DNA from: an uncultured Eubacteriales bacterium
Lineage (GTDB): Bacteria; Bacillota; Clostridia; Oscillospirales; CAG-382
DNA: 31,410 nucleotides
Direction: 5' to 3'
Assembly (NCBI GenBank): GCA_900546385.1
Contig: URCT01000015.1
Location: forward strand, 1 to 31,410
Position numbers and translations under genes: made by a program. The notes beneath the pieces are model-generated. The model saw only the letters and a program-made list of their open reading frames with translations, was not told the DNA's origin and made no database searches. The stretch's first letter is position 1. Every line of letters starts with the position of its first letter. Of this stretch, positions 20,621 to 30,012 are shown one piece after another.

Positions 20621-21661
20621 TTATTTCCCCACCTTTGCAAGCTCGTCCTGAATATAGGAAAGAGAAAGCAATTTTTCCTTCACTTCCTCAACCGACAAAA
20701 GCTCGGTATTGTTGGAATCAAATTCATGAAGCGGATTACGGTCCTTATCTCCGTTGCTGAAATAGTTATCGTAGTTCAAATCGCGGGCATCGACCGGAAC
20801 GCGATAGAAGTCGCCCATATCAATAGCCTTTGCACACTCCTCGTTGGTAAGAAGCGTTTCGTACATTTTCTCGCCATGACGGATACCGATAACCTTGATG
20901 TCCTCTTTCTTGCCGCCGAACAGCTCGCAGACAGCCTGTGCCTGTGTGCCTATCGTGCAAGCCGGAGCTTTCTGAACCAAAATATCTCCTGTTTTACCGT
21001 GTTCAAAGGCAAATAAAACAAGGTCAACGGCTTCCTCAAGAGACATAATAAAGCGCGTCATAGAAGATTCTGTAATGGTAATTGGGTTCCCGTTTCTTAT
21101 TTGGCTGATCCAAAGGGGGATAACCGAGCCGCGGGAACACATGACGTTGCCGTAACGCGTGCAGCAGATCTTTGTTTTCGTTGTCGTTCGCGATTTAGCA
21201 ACCGCAACTCTTTCCTCAAGAGCCTTGGAGATACCCATAGCGTTTACAGGGTAGGCCGCCTTATCGGTAGAAAGGCAGATGACGGACTTAACCTCGGCTT
21301 CAATAGCCGCAGTCAATACGTTATCGGTTCCGACAATGTTGGTTCTGACCGCCTCCATCGGGAAGAATTCGCAGGACGGCACTTGCTTGAGAGCCGCCGC
21401 ATGGAAGATGTAATCCACGCCGTGCATAGCGCTTCTGACCGACTGCAGGTCACGCACGTCGCCTATGTAAAATTTGATTTTGTCCGCCACCTCCGGCATT
21501 TTCGCCTGAAATTCGTGGCGCATATCGTCCTGCTTCTTCTCGTCGCGCGAGAAAATGCGGATCTCTCCGATATCCGTGCGTAAAAAGCGGTTCAGAACCG
21601 CATTTCCGAATGAACCCGTACCGCCGGTGATAAGTAGTGTTTTACCTTGAAACTGAGACAT
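20621..21661 (-). CDS. capE: UDP-GlcNAc 4,6-dehydratase/5-epimerase (CapE/FnlA type)
   Basis: A 346-aa short-chain dehydrogenase/reductase family enzyme that turns UDP-GlcNAc into a UDP-2-acetamido-2,6-dideoxy-4-hexulose, the first step to UDP-L-FucNAc. The NADP-binding motif is ITGGTGSFGNAVL at the N-terminus, then HAAALKQVPSCEFFPMEAVRTN and LSTDKAAYPVNAMGISK. The usual catalytic tyrosine is replaced by Met142 in M-x-x-x-K (Lys146), with Asp133 and Lys134 nearby. This replacement is characteristic of the CapE/WbjB branch and sets it apart from FlaA1/PseB. AGGAGG precedes the ATG. It is followed without gap by capG. Confidence 0.93.
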   Translation of the reverse strand: MSQFQGKTLLITGGTGSFGNAVLNRFLRTDIGEIRIFSRDEKKQDDMRHEFQAKMPEVADKIKFYIGDVRDLQSVRSAMHGVDYIFHAAALKQVPSCEFFPMEAVRTNIVGTDNVLTAAIEAEVKSVICLSTDKAAYPVNAMGISKALEERVAVAKSRTTTKTKICCTRYGNVMCSRGSVIPLWISQIRNGNPITITESSMTRFIMSLEEAVDLVLFAFEHGKTGDILVQKAPACTIGTQAQAVCELFGGKKEDIKVIGIRHGEKMYETLLTNEECAKAIDMGDFYRVPVDARDLNYDNYFSNGDKDRNPLHEFDSNNTELLSVEEVKEKLLSLSYIQDELAKVGK

Positions 21662-21690
21662 TGTTTTTTCCTCCTACATTCATTTGCATT

Positions 21691-22851
21691 TCAGGGCATG
21701 GGATGTATTTTATCCATGCAAGCGTATATTTTTCTGATTATTTTCGTTTTTGTACTCAACCCGCAAAATTTTTCAAATGCTTTTGCCGGATCCTTATGAA
21801 AAGATTTGAAAAAAGAATCTCTAACTCTTTTCCTCTGCACACTTTTGTAATAAGACGGATTTTGTTTTAATCCCTTGTCCGCTTCAATCCGCAAAGGCTT
21901 GACGCGGTCAGATATTCCGTCAAAAAGCCGTTTTCCGGCGTCGGTATGAATCAATACAAGCGACGTGCCTTTATTGTCCGCAATCTCCGGACAAATATCT
22001 TCAACGCCCCAAAAATCTGCCATGGTAATGTCGCTTTGATAGGAAGCGCCTTTGAACCTGCAATGATAACAGGACGGGCGCAAAAAGTCATTCATCACAA
22101 ATCCGCGCAAATAAAGGTCTCTTGTAACGTCGCTTTTATACTCATTTCCGTTTTCAAAACCGCACCTCAGAGAATATTTGTGCCAGCCTTCGCTTTTATC
22201 GCGAAACGCCGTGGAACAAAGGCGACTGTTTTCCTTACTCTCCAGCATAGCGGCATACTGCCTCCAGACCATCGGCGAAGGAACGCCGTGGCAGATAAAA
22301 TCCACTGCTATCAGCCTGTCCGTATTTGCTCCGCGCAAGAATCTTTTTAACCCTGCGGTAAGGCACGGTGTGCCGCTGAATAAAACACTCCGTCCGTCAC
22401 GCAAGTCGTGCTTAACCTTCGCAAAAACGTCTGCCGTATCGCTTTGAAGATATTTTGACCCTTGAAGCAGCCGAAGCTGTTGCTCGGAATCTATCCGAAT
22501 ATGCTCCGCGCTCCGGCAATCTTCGGACATGGCGCAGCCATAGACCACGCCGGATCCCTGCAAAACCTTTTTGGCAAGCTCATAAAAGACTCCGCCGGAG
22601 GAGCTTTTTTCCCGCACTTTATCCTCATTTGCAATAACAGAATACGCTGACTGTATCTCACTTCTAACCTCGCCACAATGCAGAACCGGGCATACGATTT
22701 CACATAATCCGCAGTTTGTACACTGTTCGGTGTTGGCCGAGGGATACCAAAATCCCTCCGAATCGAATTTCATCTCAATGCAATGCACCGGACACGCCGA
22801 TTCGCAGCCCTTGCACCCACAGCACAGGCTTTTATCCTCAATTTTTATCAT
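21691..22851 (-). CDS. Ferredoxin-domain/F420 dehydrogenase beta-like polysaccharide protein
   Basis: A 386-aa protein with two N-terminal 4Fe-4S motifs, C10-x2-C13-x2-C16-x3-C20-P and C44-x2-C47-x2-C50-x3-C54-P, followed by the coenzyme F420 hydrogenase/dehydrogenase beta-subunit N- and C-terminal domains (SSGGVFYELAKKVL, VLFSGTPCLTAGLKRFL, VDFICHGVPSP, SDITMADFWGVE). Such proteins are common in Clostridia and Bacteroidetes capsule clusters beside pyruvyl transferases, although F420 itself is not expected there. The redox reaction they perform is unknown. GGAGG precedes the ATG, and the first 14 bp overlap the flippase gene. Two further Cys (SCYHCRFKG) may bind metal. Confidence 0.87.
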   Translation of the reverse strand: MIKIEDKSLCCGCKGCESACPVHCIEMKFDSEGFWYPSANTEQCTNCGLCEIVCPVLHCGEVRSEIQSAYSVIANEDKVREKSSSGGVFYELAKKVLQGSGVVYGCAMSEDCRSAEHIRIDSEQQLRLLQGSKYLQSDTADVFAKVKHDLRDGRSVLFSGTPCLTAGLKRFLRGANTDRLIAVDFICHGVPSPMVWRQYAAMLESKENSRLCSTAFRDKSEGWHKYSLRCGFENGNEYKSDVTRDLYLRGFVMNDFLRPSCYHCRFKGASYQSDITMADFWGVEDICPEIADNKGTSLVLIHTDAGKRLFDGISDRVKPLRIEADKGLKQNPSYYKSVQRKRVRDSFFKSFHKDPAKAFEKFCGLSTKTKIIRKIYACMDKIHPMP

Positions 22852-24352
22852 TTTTCCTCCGAAGAAGCTTCTTTAACAACATCTTTTCCTCTTCATTCTT
22901 TCCGATAACAAGAAAGCCTACGGCAAACAGTGCCAAATACGAAACGATCGCTGCCAAAAACGACAGGTATTTGTTGCTTACAAACATACCGATTGCGTAT
23001 GCACATGCAGAGGCAATCATCTGATAAGGCAGTATTCCTCTAAAAGTCTGTGCAAACAGGTAAATGACGGGGATTCTGATTTTTTTCTGATAGTAAATAT
23101 TCATCAAAACGACCTGTCCAAAGAAAGTGCAGACAGCCGTAGCCAACGCAGCGCCTATAACGCCAAAGCCTTTTATCCACCAAAAGGTCAATACAATATT
23201 TGCAACCGTGGTAAACGTCAGAATGATCGACCGGTATATTCGTTTTCCCAACGCGTCCAATACATTGATAATGACTCCGTTCGCCATGTTTATGAACATA
23301 GGAATCATTATCACCAAAGCAATCAACCATGCCGTCACATAGCTTTCGCCATATACGATGGAAATAAATTGTCTGCCCGCAGCAATGAATCCGAAAAGAA
23401 CGCTGCCGCCTATGAGTACGATCAGCCTGCTCGGCTTAATTAACGTATCCGCAAGCTGCTTTTCTTCAAGACCGCCTCCGACGCCTTTTATCACCTGCGG
23501 CGCATACATAGATATCGGAATCGTCGTAAGCGAGGAAAAAACATTATATATGTACATTCCCACGCCGTACAGCGTGACCTTTTCGGGAGACATCATAATA
23601 CCGATAAGGAATTTATCCACATTATTATTTGCCTGATTCACGATTGTCTGCATAAAGATCGCAAGGCAAAGCGGAAGCGCCGCCCGGAAAACAGACTTAT
23701 CAAAATGCTTTAACGAAGGACGTATCGAGCACTTGCGCAAGCAGAAGAAGTACGTGAATACCGCGATAAAAACACTTAAAGCAGCATCCACAATTGCAAT
23801 GATAACGGAATATCTGAACGCGGAGATCAATGCGATAAGCAGCGTCGTCCGCAAAACGATCTTAACGGTGGATACAGCGGAGGAAAAGGTATATTTTTCG
23901 CAGGCAAGGATAATCCCGTTCACGGTCTGCGTATAAAACGAGACTACAAGAAACACGGTCATAATGGCAAAAATCTTTTTTCCATACTCAATCTGCGCTT
24001 CCGTCATTGTTTTAGAATAAATACTGCCCATCGAGCAGAAAAATCCAATCGATACGATTGCTATAGCAACAGCTAACGCGTTTGTAATCGTCCATATCGT
24101 TGAAACGTTGCGTTCGATCTCATCACGCGGCGCATTCCGTCCAAAGCACATGGACAGATTACGCGTCATGACCGTACCTGTACCGAACTCAAACAGCACC
24201 AGATAACTTGCAAACGCCGAAACCGTTTGATATATGCCGTATTCCGTATCCCCAAGCATGCGTAAAAGAAAAGCCGAAAGGAACAATCCGCATACCATAT
24301 TAAGGGCTGTATTTATGTAAGATAATGCAATACCTTTGCTTCTGCTATTCAT
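22838..24352 (-). CDS. Wzx-type polysaccharide flippase
   Basis: A 504-aa polytopic membrane protein of the MATE/oligosaccharide-flippase family, with about 14 hydrophobic segments. It is expected to flip the lipid-linked repeat unit across the cytoplasmic membrane. The N-terminus (GIALSYINTALNMVCGLFLSAFLLRMLGDTEYGIYQ) and the central GVGMYIYNVFSSLTTIPISMYAPQVIKG are typical. The ATG at 24352 overlaps the stop of the pyruvyl transferase gene (ATGA). A/T-rich composition with many ATA and AAA codons sets it apart from the plus-strand genes. Confidence 0.9.
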   Translation of the reverse strand: MNSRSKGIALSYINTALNMVCGLFLSAFLLRMLGDTEYGIYQTVSAFASYLVLFEFGTGTVMTRNLSMCFGRNAPRDEIERNVSTIWTITNALAVAIAIVSIGFFCSMGSIYSKTMTEAQIEYGKKIFAIMTVFLVVSFYTQTVNGIILACEKYTFSSAVSTVKIVLRTTLLIALISAFRYSVIIAIVDAALSVFIAVFTYFFCLRKCSIRPSLKHFDKSVFRAALPLCLAIFMQTIVNQANNNVDKFLIGIMMSPEKVTLYGVGMYIYNVFSSLTTIPISMYAPQVIKGVGGGLEEKQLADTLIKPSRLIVLIGGSVLFGFIAAGRQFISIVYGESYVTAWLIALVIMIPMFINMANGVIINVLDALGKRIYRSIILTFTTVANIVLTFWWIKGFGVIGAALATAVCTFFGQVVLMNIYYQKKIRIPVIYLFAQTFRGILPYQMIASACAYAIGMFVSNKYLSFLAAIVSYLALFAVGFLVIGKNEEEKMLLKKLLRRKNDKN

Positions 24353-25533
24353 ATTTCCAACAAATTCCCTGTAACCGACAGTAGAGTGTTTTTATATCCG
24401 GGCAAAAAATCTTTGTAGCGCCGGCGGATCGAGTCCTCTCCCGCAAGCAAAACCTGATTAAAAATATTCCAAAGCTTATCTTTTTCCTCCAATGACTTCC
24501 ACGATACCGCAAAGCCCTCCTCTTTTTCAAACAAATCTCTTGCAAGTCCCCGGGATTTTACCGAATAGCTAAGCACAACGGTCGGAACTCCCGTTGAATA
24601 GGCGGCAATAGTCGAATGCGTTCGCGCGCCGATAAAAAAGCGGCATTTTGAAATAATATATTTAAGCTGCGTGCAGGACAATTCTCTGTCCACGATCGAT
24701 ACGCGGCCCGTTTCGCAAAAATGCTTATACAGTTTTTTCAGAGGAACGATGTCCTGAAGATTGTGTTCGATGTTATATACGTGCGGAATAAGACAAACGC
24801 CCATATCCGTATCGTTTAAGATGCGCTCAATCAGATAAAGAACATTCTGATATGTCATTTCATTTTCATTTTCAGGATCACGCATAACCATAGGGCTAAG
24901 ATTGATTCCGACCATGTTATTCTCTTTCCAAGGCTGAGGCAGCTGAGTTTCCTTAATGGGAAGATAAAAGGCCGGATCGCAGGCAAGAAAAACATTTTCG
25001 GCCGTTCCCCTGCATTTTTTTATAGTTTCATAGGATAAGGTCTCTCTCGCAACCACATAAGAATATCTGCCAATATCCTCACACATTATTTTTTTGTGCA
25101 AAATATCTTCTTCGACGGAACAACCCCAAAACACATTCGGTATGTGCCGTTTCGCCATCATTTTGTTCAGCGCAATACTGAGATATGGCGTGCCGTAGCA
25201 ATATGTGTCTCCGCCCACGTTAAAGGTCATCGCGTCTTCTTTTATCAGCCGCGCGGCTTTCTTGTAAGTTTGCCTGCATCCCCATTCCGCGTTTCCGAAA
25301 ACATCGCGAAGAAGCTTGCCCATGATTTTTGACGGCAGTCCTTTTGGGGGATACGAAACAAGCTGAGCCGCCTCGCCTAACCCAACCAAATCATCGTATT
25401 TCTTATCAAAAGTAAACGCTGTCGGCTCGGTTTGCAGACCTGCCTCTTTTAACACTTGGGCAGTCCCTCGGACAATTGCTTCGCAGCCGCGGTTCATACT
25501 TCCCGTATGTCCGCATAAATAAACCTGTTTCAT
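24349..25533 (-). CDS. Polysaccharide pyruvyl transferase family protein
   Basis: A 394-aa protein of the CsaB/EpsO/WcaK pyruvyl transferase family, which adds pyruvate ketals from phosphoenolpyruvate to sugars. Motifs: YLCGHTGSMNRGCEAIVRGT at the N-terminus, NVGGDTYCYGTP, INLSPM, LIPHVYN and the C-terminal FFIGARTHSTIAAYSTGVPTVVLSYSVKSRG. The start at 25533 (MKQVYL) is chosen because GGAGG lies 9 bp upstream; an in-frame TTG at 25548 overlaps that site and is rejected. It lies 5 bp after the GT4 gene and overlaps the flippase start by 4 bp. The paired ferredoxin/F420-beta-like gene two places downstream is a common partner. Confidence 0.89.
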   Translation of the reverse strand: MKQVYLCGHTGSMNRGCEAIVRGTAQVLKEAGLQTEPTAFTFDKKYDDLVGLGEAAQLVSYPPKGLPSKIMGKLLRDVFGNAEWGCRQTYKKAARLIKEDAMTFNVGGDTYCYGTPYLSIALNKMMAKRHIPNVFWGCSVEEDILHKKIMCEDIGRYSYVVARETLSYETIKKCRGTAENVFLACDPAFYLPIKETQLPQPWKENNMVGINLSPMVMRDPENENEMTYQNVLYLIERILNDTDMGVCLIPHVYNIEHNLQDIVPLKKLYKHFCETGRVSIVDRELSCTQLKYIISKCRFFIGARTHSTIAAYSTGVPTVVLSYSVKSRGLARDLFEKEEGFAVSWKSLEEKDKLWNIFNQVLLAGEDSIRRRYKDFLPGYKNTLLSVTGNLLEI

Positions 25534-25538
25534 TTGCT

Positions 25539-26675
25539 TTACCTCCAATCGTCCCTAAGCCTATCGGCCACACTGCAAACTCCCGAACCGCTTGCGGCCG
25601 GGTGCTCCTTCCCGCAGAGAATATCTTTTGCAAGCGCAACAAACCGTGTTGCCGCATTTTCTGCATTCCACTCATTTGCCATGGTTTGATAGGCGTTTTG
25701 CGCCATATTTTTGCGCTCGGATGGGTGCGTGAGCAGCCACTTCGCCTTTGCATATAAATCGCCAAGGTCTCCGCTTTTATAGATCAGTCCGTTTTGCCCG
25801 TCCTCAACCAAATATGGAGCAGAGCCTATGGCGTTGCTTGCAACGACCGCGCAGCCACTGTTCATGGCTTCGTTTAAAACTGCGCCCCAGCCCTCGCGGC
25901 GATCAGAGGTGAATAGAAAAACCTCGCTGCGTTCCATGTGCGAACGAACGTCGTCCGGCTTCATAGAGCCAAGCATATGCACACAGTCTTTGAGACCGTA
26001 TTTCTCTATCCCCTTCCGAAGAGCTTCCTCTTTTTCTCCGTTTCCGATTATGTTTAACTCAAAGTCAAGCCCCTCGGCTTTCAGCCTTTTGGCAACCAAT
26101 ACGGCAGCCTCCGGATGCTTCCAATCCAAAAATCTTCCTACCCATAAAAGCGAAGCTGTTTTTTTTGAATCTATCAGGCTCTGAAGATTTTCGTAGTGCT
26201 TTACCTCCGGAAAATACCCCCACCGAATGCATTTGTCGGCAGGAAAATGAAAAAACGATAAATCATACGGCAGAAACGCACTGGCACATAATACATACAG
26301 ATTCTTGCCGGCATACGCCGCAACCCTCTCGCGTACAGTTTTGGCAGTTTTGGGGATAAAGCGTCTCCAGACTCCCTTTTTGAAGAATCGTTCCGAAAAC
26401 AAAAACGACAGCTTGTTTTCCGCCATTCGCATTTCTATCATCCCGTTAGGGCAGCCGCCGAAGATCACGACATCCGCAGACAGCAAGAGGGAATCCACGC
26501 GGCTCTTTTCTAAATTATAATCGATAACATAGTCCCGGTCTTGGCTTAACTGGAAGCCCTGCCGGCCTCCGTTTTCGGTAGCGATAAACCAAAAGGAATC
26601 CGAACGGGCTTTCAATGCGTCGCAAAGCGGGATCTGATGATGGTTCAAAAAATTTGATACAAATACAATATTCAT
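25539..26675 (-). CDS. Glycosyltransferase family 4 (first of two)
   Basis: A 378-aa GT-B fold retaining glycosyltransferase that would add one sugar to the repeat unit on the inner membrane face. The N-terminal domain starts MNIVFVSNFLNHHQIPLCDAL. The C-terminal nucleotide-sugar domain has LLWVGRFLDWKHPEAAV, LNIIGNGEKEEAL and the GT4 EX7E motif in REGWGAVLNEAMNSGCAVVAS. AAAGGA precedes the ATG. It lies 17 bp after the polymerase gene. Donor and acceptor sugars cannot be told from sequence. Confidence 0.9.
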   Translation of the reverse strand: MNIVFVSNFLNHHQIPLCDALKARSDSFWFIATENGGRQGFQLSQDRDYVIDYNLEKSRVDSLLLSADVVIFGGCPNGMIEMRMAENKLSFLFSERFFKKGVWRRFIPKTAKTVRERVAAYAGKNLYVLCASAFLPYDLSFFHFPADKCIRWGYFPEVKHYENLQSLIDSKKTASLLWVGRFLDWKHPEAAVLVAKRLKAEGLDFELNIIGNGEKEEALRKGIEKYGLKDCVHMLGSMKPDDVRSHMERSEVFLFTSDRREGWGAVLNEAMNSGCAVVASNAIGSAPYLVEDGQNGLIYKSGDLGDLYAKAKWLLTHPSERKNMAQNAYQTMANEWNAENAATRFVALAKDILCGKEHPAASGSGVCSVADRLRDDWR

Positions 26676-26692
26676 ATATTTCCTTTACCCAC

Positions 26693-27757
26693 TCACTGCC
26701 AGAAAAAATGATACGGCAGGAAATCGCTTCCTCTGAGTCTATAAGCAAATAATGCAAACATAAGCATAACGGCTATAAACTTCGTTACCTGGCGATCCTT
26801 TCCTTTCATGCAATTAATCGTATTCGGCAGCAGAATAAGCTGACCGAACATAAAATAGAAGCTGATCCGCTCCGCGGCCAGAGTACCGACATAGCGCATC
26901 AAAAAGCACATACACCCGGTCATGGTTAAATAAAGCGACGCCGTTTGAATCCGGTCAGTGTACAGCTTTCTGTTAAAAACAAGCGCGAAAGCAATGATGA
27001 GAAAATATATTGCACTGGCAATAAAACCTCCGGAATCGACGCTTGTGTAATAATGTCTGTCGAAAAGCTCATTTGCGAAACCGATTATGTAGTTGGAAGA
27101 ATAGAAAAAAACACCGGATATGGCGATAAAAGCAAAAATGTAATTCCATTTGTATTTCAGCCAGAATATGATATATATTACGGCAAAAACCACAGCCGTT
27201 TGATGAAATTGCATTGCAAGCAAAATCAACAGCATAAAAGGAATTATTTTGCGTTTTTTCGCGGCTTCATAGGCGAACAAGCAAATGCTCATTGCAATCG
27301 ACTGACGCATTCCCTGCATTTCAAACTGCATAAGTCCTAAGGTTACATACATAATCATGCTGAAAACGACATCATGGGAGTTGCAATATACCGAATACGC
27401 GATGCTGACAGTATAAATTGCAGCAGATACAACAATTATAGTCTGCGCAGAGTGGAAAACTCTCGACAACACAAATGTGAAAAACTGAAACCCGATTTCA
27501 ACCCTTTCAGGATTATAATACTCTTGCCAACTGTCTGCCGCTATGGCTCTTCGCATCATATTGTAATAATTGGTGGTATCGGTACTGCCGATGCCCCTAC
27601 TGCGCAAGGCCAAAAACAGAAAGAGAATCAAGCCGCACAGAAACAGATATTTTCTTTCGGCTTGGCGCTTTACCGATAGATCCGCATAATTCAGTCTATT
27701 AGGAAAAAAAAGAGACAATACGGCAGGCATGGCTGCCAGAGCAAGATACGGTATCAT
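26693..27757 (-). CDS. EpsG/Wzy-type polysaccharide polymerase
   Basis: A 354-aa membrane protein with about ten hydrophobic segments, of the EpsG (O-antigen polymerase-like) type. The family block RSRGIGSTDTTNYYNM near residue 50-65 and GMRQSIAMSICLFAYEAAKKRK with the following LLAMQFHQTA are typical. It would polymerise flipped repeat units at the outer face, acting with the Wzx-like gene at 22838-24352. Its ATG overlaps the stop of the upstream GT4 by 4 bp; GAGG lies upstream. Confidence 0.87.
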   Translation of the reverse strand: MIPYLALAAMPAVLSLFFPNRLNYADLSVKRQAERKYLFLCGLILFLFLALRSRGIGSTDTTNYYNMMRRAIAADSWQEYYNPERVEIGFQFFTFVLSRVFHSAQTIIVVSAAIYTVSIAYSVYCNSHDVVFSMIMYVTLGLMQFEMQGMRQSIAMSICLFAYEAAKKRKIIPFMLLILLAMQFHQTAVVFAVIYIIFWLKYKWNYIFAFIAISGVFFYSSNYIIGFANELFDRHYYTSVDSGGFIASAIYFLIIAFALVFNRKLYTDRIQTASLYLTMTGCMCFLMRYVGTLAAERISFYFMFGQLILLPNTINCMKGKDRQVTKFIAVMLMFALFAYRLRGSDFLPYHFFWQ

Positions 27758-29022
27758 TTAATATCCTCTTTTTTATTTGAGTAGATAAAACTGTACATTC
27801 TCGTATAGGCGTCGGCATTTTTTTCTCTGTCGTGTGCGATTTCAGCCTTTCTTATCGCATTTTCAGAAAACCTCCTGCACAGATCGTCATTTTCAAAAAG
27901 CTCGCTAAGGCGCGTTGCCAAATACGGATATTCCGGAAAATCATACAGGAATCCATCCTGTTTATCCGAGATAAAGTCGGCCATGCCGCCGCGGAAAGAG
28001 GCGACGCACGGACATCCAAGGTACATAGCCTCGCGCAAGATCATCGACGTTCCCTCAATGGCGGACGGAATCACGGCAGCGTGCGAACGAAGGATACGTT
28101 CAATCATTTCTTGTTCGTCCAACCGGCCGAGAAAGACAACATTGTCCTGCAATTTGCGCTGCCTTATCAGTTTTCCGAGGTATTTTGCATATGCGCCCGT
28201 TTCTGCAAGCTTGCCGTTTCCGGCTGACATTCCGGGAACATATATCCGGATATCCGGATATTTCGGTTTCAAAAGCGCCGCCGCCTCAATCAGCTTATGC
28301 AGTCCTTTTAAGGGCGTGCCGCCCGGATTGGTAAAAATGCTGTGCCGTTCAACCGATGAGATATCCCATTTCCGCGAGCTGTAAAAGCCGTCGCGCAGAT
28401 TGTATTCAAGCTGAAAAACTTTCAATTCCGGATTGATACTTCGGCATACGGAAATATCCCATGTATTCACGCCGTTTATATACCTGACCCGTCGGAGTAT
28501 TTCCTGTTCATAGCGCGCGTTGCGCATATGTACGAAATGCATCTCAATTTCGCCGTTAAAATGCGTGTTCTGCCGAAGCGTTCTGCCGAAAATATATTCC
28601 TTAAGCGGAACATCGGCGAAATCCACATCCTTTATCCGGGTAAGGATTCCCTGAATCGAGGCGACCGACGGAATTTCGGGACAAGCACGCAGGAAAGAGA
28701 GTCCATGGGAATACTCTGTCCCGTGAAGATGTACAATATCCGGCTTAAAATCGGCGCAGATATCTCTCCACGTTTTCTCATATTTTTTTGTGTAGTTCAG
28801 CATATTTCTGCCGTTTCCCGGCAAGCAGTAATACGTGATACCGCTTACCTTGAATTTACGGAATTCCTTTCCGTAAACGCACGCTACGGCAAGCTCTGTA
28901 TTTTTCTGCTTTGCAAGCATATGAGAAATATCTATCATCCATGTGCCGCTGGAACCGGTTTGCACCCCGAGATGGTCTGCCGCATCCGGGAAAAGTATAT
29001 TTACGATCCAAAGTAATCTCAT
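27754..29022 (-). CDS. Glycosyltransferase family 4 (second of two)
   Basis: A 422-aa GT-B glycosyltransferase. The N-terminal domain opens MRLLWIVNILFPDAADHLG and has DIVHLHGTEYSHGL. The C-terminal domain has TNPGGTPLKGLHKLIEAAALL, VVFLGRLDEQEMI and the EX7E pattern in EGTSMILREAMYLGCPCVAS. AGGA lies before the ATG at 29022. A 51-bp gap without a visible promoter or terminator separates it from the upstream oxidoreductase gene, and it overlaps the polymerase gene by 4 bp. Sugar specificity unknown. Confidence 0.9.
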   Translation of the reverse strand: MRLLWIVNILFPDAADHLGVQTGSSGTWMIDISHMLAKQKNTELAVACVYGKEFRKFKVSGITYYCLPGNGRNMLNYTKKYEKTWRDICADFKPDIVHLHGTEYSHGLSFLRACPEIPSVASIQGILTRIKDVDFADVPLKEYIFGRTLRQNTHFNGEIEMHFVHMRNARYEQEILRRVRYINGVNTWDISVCRSINPELKVFQLEYNLRDGFYSSRKWDISSVERHSIFTNPGGTPLKGLHKLIEAAALLKPKYPDIRIYVPGMSAGNGKLAETGAYAKYLGKLIRQRKLQDNVVFLGRLDEQEMIERILRSHAAVIPSAIEGTSMILREAMYLGCPCVASFRGGMADFISDKQDGFLYDFPEYPYLATRLSELFENDDLCRRFSENAIRKAEIAHDREKNADAYTRMYSFIYSNKKEDIK

Positions 29023-29073
29023 ATCATATTCCTATCGTGTTTTAAGTTTGTAAAGGCTTTTTGTAATCTTCGG

Positions 29074-30012
29074 TTATGCTTTTTGCGTGTGCAGAAAGTT
29101 GATTCTGTCATCTCCCGGAAGCAAAACTTTTTTGCCGTCAATTGCAGCGGCCGAACGCAGCTTTTGGACATATCCCCTTATCGTCTCCGGCCATTCGCCG
29201 CCGTATACAGCCTTCGGATCGATAACCGTCATGCAAAAGCCGACATTCATGCTTTTGTTGTTATCACAATAAAATCTTCCGACTTCGTTCAGAAACGCCG
29301 CTCCCGGAAGCAGCCCTGCCACAACGTCTATCAGCAGGGCAATGGCATATCCCTTGAACCCGGCCATCGGAAGCACAAAGCCGTCCATGGCCTTATCGGG
29401 ATCGTTTGTCGGATTTCCCTCCCGGTCAAGCGCCCAACCGTCGGGCAGCAGCTTACCGGCTTTTTTGTATTCCTTAAATTTTGATTTTGCAACAACGCTG
29501 GTTGCCATATCGATAATGACAGGATCGGAACCCGGAACGGGAATCACCGCAGAAAACGGATTTGTCCCAAGCATTTTTTCTTTTCCGCCCATAGGCGCCA
29601 TCTGCGCAGGGCTGTTAGAACAGACAATGCCGATATACCCCTTTTCGGCGGCTTTTAACGGATAGTAAAAAGCCGGCCCAAAGGTATTGCCGTTACGGCT
29701 GAACACGGTAAACATGCCATATTCTTCGGCCTTTTTTATTGCATATCGCATGCAGTGCATTGCGCTGACCGGTCCCATTGCATTATCCGAATCTATCACG
29801 GCAAACGAGGGAGATTCCTTTACGGTTACGAGCCTTGGAGCTAAATTATATCCTCCGCGGTCTATTCTGTCTATATGTGCAGGCAGTATAGCCGTTCCGT
29901 GACTTGTCACGCCGTAAGCGTCTGCCGTAACAAAGCAGTCCGCCACTGTTGCGGCGTCAGACACGGGTACTCCGTGCGCAGTCAATATTTCTTCAATTTC
30001 TTTTGCATTCAT
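29074..30012 (-). CDS. Ldh-family (malate/L-lactate dehydrogenase-like) oxidoreductase
   Basis: A 312-aa NAD(P)-dependent oxidoreductase of the type-2 malate/L-lactate dehydrogenase family (Ldh_2, as in YlbC, AllD or sulfolactate dehydrogenases), which interconverts 2-hydroxyacids and 2-oxoacids. Motifs: DAYGVTSHGTAILP with the conserved His, GPVSAMHCMRYAIKKAEE, GTNPFSAVIP, IIDMATSVVAKSK and GFKGYAIALLIDVVAGLLPGA. The start at 30012 (MNAKEIEEI) matches the family N-terminus; the open frame to a TTG at 30057 has no ribosome binding site. It overlaps the preceding glycosyltransferase by 20 bp. Such an enzyme is unusual in a polysaccharide cluster. It might supply a hydroxyacid substituent or be a passenger. 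Confidence 0.85.
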   Translation of the reverse strand: MNAKEIEEILTAHGVPVSDAATVADCFVTADAYGVTSHGTAILPAHIDRIDRGGYNLAPRLVTVKESPSFAVIDSDNAMGPVSAMHCMRYAIKKAEEYGMFTVFSRNGNTFGPAFYYPLKAAEKGYIGIVCSNSPAQMAPMGGKEKMLGTNPFSAVIPVPGSDPVIIDMATSVVAKSKFKEYKKAGKLLPDGWALDREGNPTNDPDKAMDGFVLPMAGFKGYAIALLIDVVAGLLPGAAFLNEVGRFYCDNNKSMNVGFCMTVIDPKAVYGGEWPETIRGYVQKLRSAAAIDGKKVLLPGDDRINFLHTQKA

